From: UBA1081 sp964613045
Lineage (GTDB): Bacteria > Bacillota > Clostridia > Oscillospirales > Acutalibacteraceae
DNA: 6,093 bases
Direction of reading: 5' to 3'
Assembly: GCA_964613045.1 (NCBI GenBank)
Contig: CAZTFS010000115.1
Coordinates: 1-6,093 of the forward strand
The position numbers and the translations under genes were made by a program. This document shows positions 6,048 through 6,093 of the stretch, piece after piece; within the stretch, counting starts at the first letter, position 1; every line of letters begins with the position of its first letter. The notes beneath the pieces were generated by a model. That model saw only the letters and a program-made list of their open reading frames with translations. It was not told where the DNA came from and ran no database searches.

Positions 6048-6093
6048 TGGAGCGGATGACGAGGCTCGAACTCGCTACCTCCACCTTGGCAAG
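6048..6093 (-). tRNA. tRNA-Gly(GCC), 3' part, cut by the window edge
   Basis: The 46 bases visible on the minus strand give the last base of the 5' anticodon stem, the anticodon loop TTGCCAA with anticodon GCC, and the 3' anticodon stem GGTGG. A 5-base variable region and the T arm follow (GCGAG, loop TTCGAGC, CTCGT). The 3' acceptor strand CATCCGC comes next, then discriminator T and an encoded CCA. U73 and GCC both fit bacterial glycine tRNA. The D arm and 5' acceptor strand lie beyond the edge; the acceptor should begin GCGGATG. No sign of disruption is visible. Confidence 0.9.

Noticed and set aside
5875..6084. A 69-codon minus-strand open frame with an ATG inside the tRNA.
   Set aside because: Its start and first residues are tRNA-Gly sequence, it reads through the tRNA terminator, and it overlaps the esterase promoter. 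Only its tail is kept, as a possible remnant.
6048..6093. The tRNA-Gly 3' end as an attachment site of an integrated element.
   Set aside because: tRNA 3' ends are common integration sites, but the neighbouring DNA carries no integrase, no repeated tRNA end and no phage-like genes, only a housekeeping-style terminator and a normal gene.

Overview
The window looks like chromosomal DNA from an AT-leaning Gram-positive anaerobe of the class Clostridia, most likely a Ruminococcus-like member of the Oscillospiraceae. The evidence is strong AAGGAG-type ribosome binding sites, the style of the HflX, NadB and NadC proteins, a Gram-positive secretion signal on the esterase, and a CCA-encoding tRNA-Gly. 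The genus is an inference from general sequence style, not from a search.

Layout from left to right. Positions 22-2204 (minus strand) hold a two-gene operon transcribed leftwards: the ribosome-associated GTPase HflX, then 26 bases or so later a ChbG/YdjC-type carbohydrate deacetylase. No terminator follows the deacetylase before the window edge, so the operon may continue. Positions 2205-2354 are a divergent promoter region with a leftward promoter for hflX and a rightward extended -10 promoter for the nad genes. The rightward promoter is embraced by a perfect 8-bp inverted repeat that is a candidate operator. Positions 2355-4672 (plus strand) hold nadB and nadC, translationally coupled by an ATGA overlap and closed by a strong intrinsic terminator. 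Positions 4721-4751 hold a second terminator that closes the converging minus-strand gene at 4773-5843, a secreted alpha/beta-hydrolase esterase with its own good promoter and Shine-Dalgarno sequence. Finally, the 3' part of a tRNA-Gly(GCC) with its own terminator runs off the right edge.

How the genes work together: NadB oxidises L-aspartate to iminoaspartate and NadC turns quinolinate into nicotinate mononucleotide. The intermediate enzyme, quinolinate synthase NadA, is not in this window and must be encoded elsewhere if the de novo NAD pathway is complete. HflX is a housekeeping/stress ribosome factor. The deacetylase and the secreted esterase fit a carbohydrate-using gut or rumen lifestyle, but their substrates cannot be read from the sequence.

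I see no phage, insertion sequence, CRISPR array, toxin-antitoxin pair or obviously new system. The most interesting items are the candidate operator in the nad promoter, the aromatic-rich amphipathic C-terminal helix on the secreted esterase, the probable non-ATG start of HflX, and a possible gene remnant between the tRNA and the esterase.
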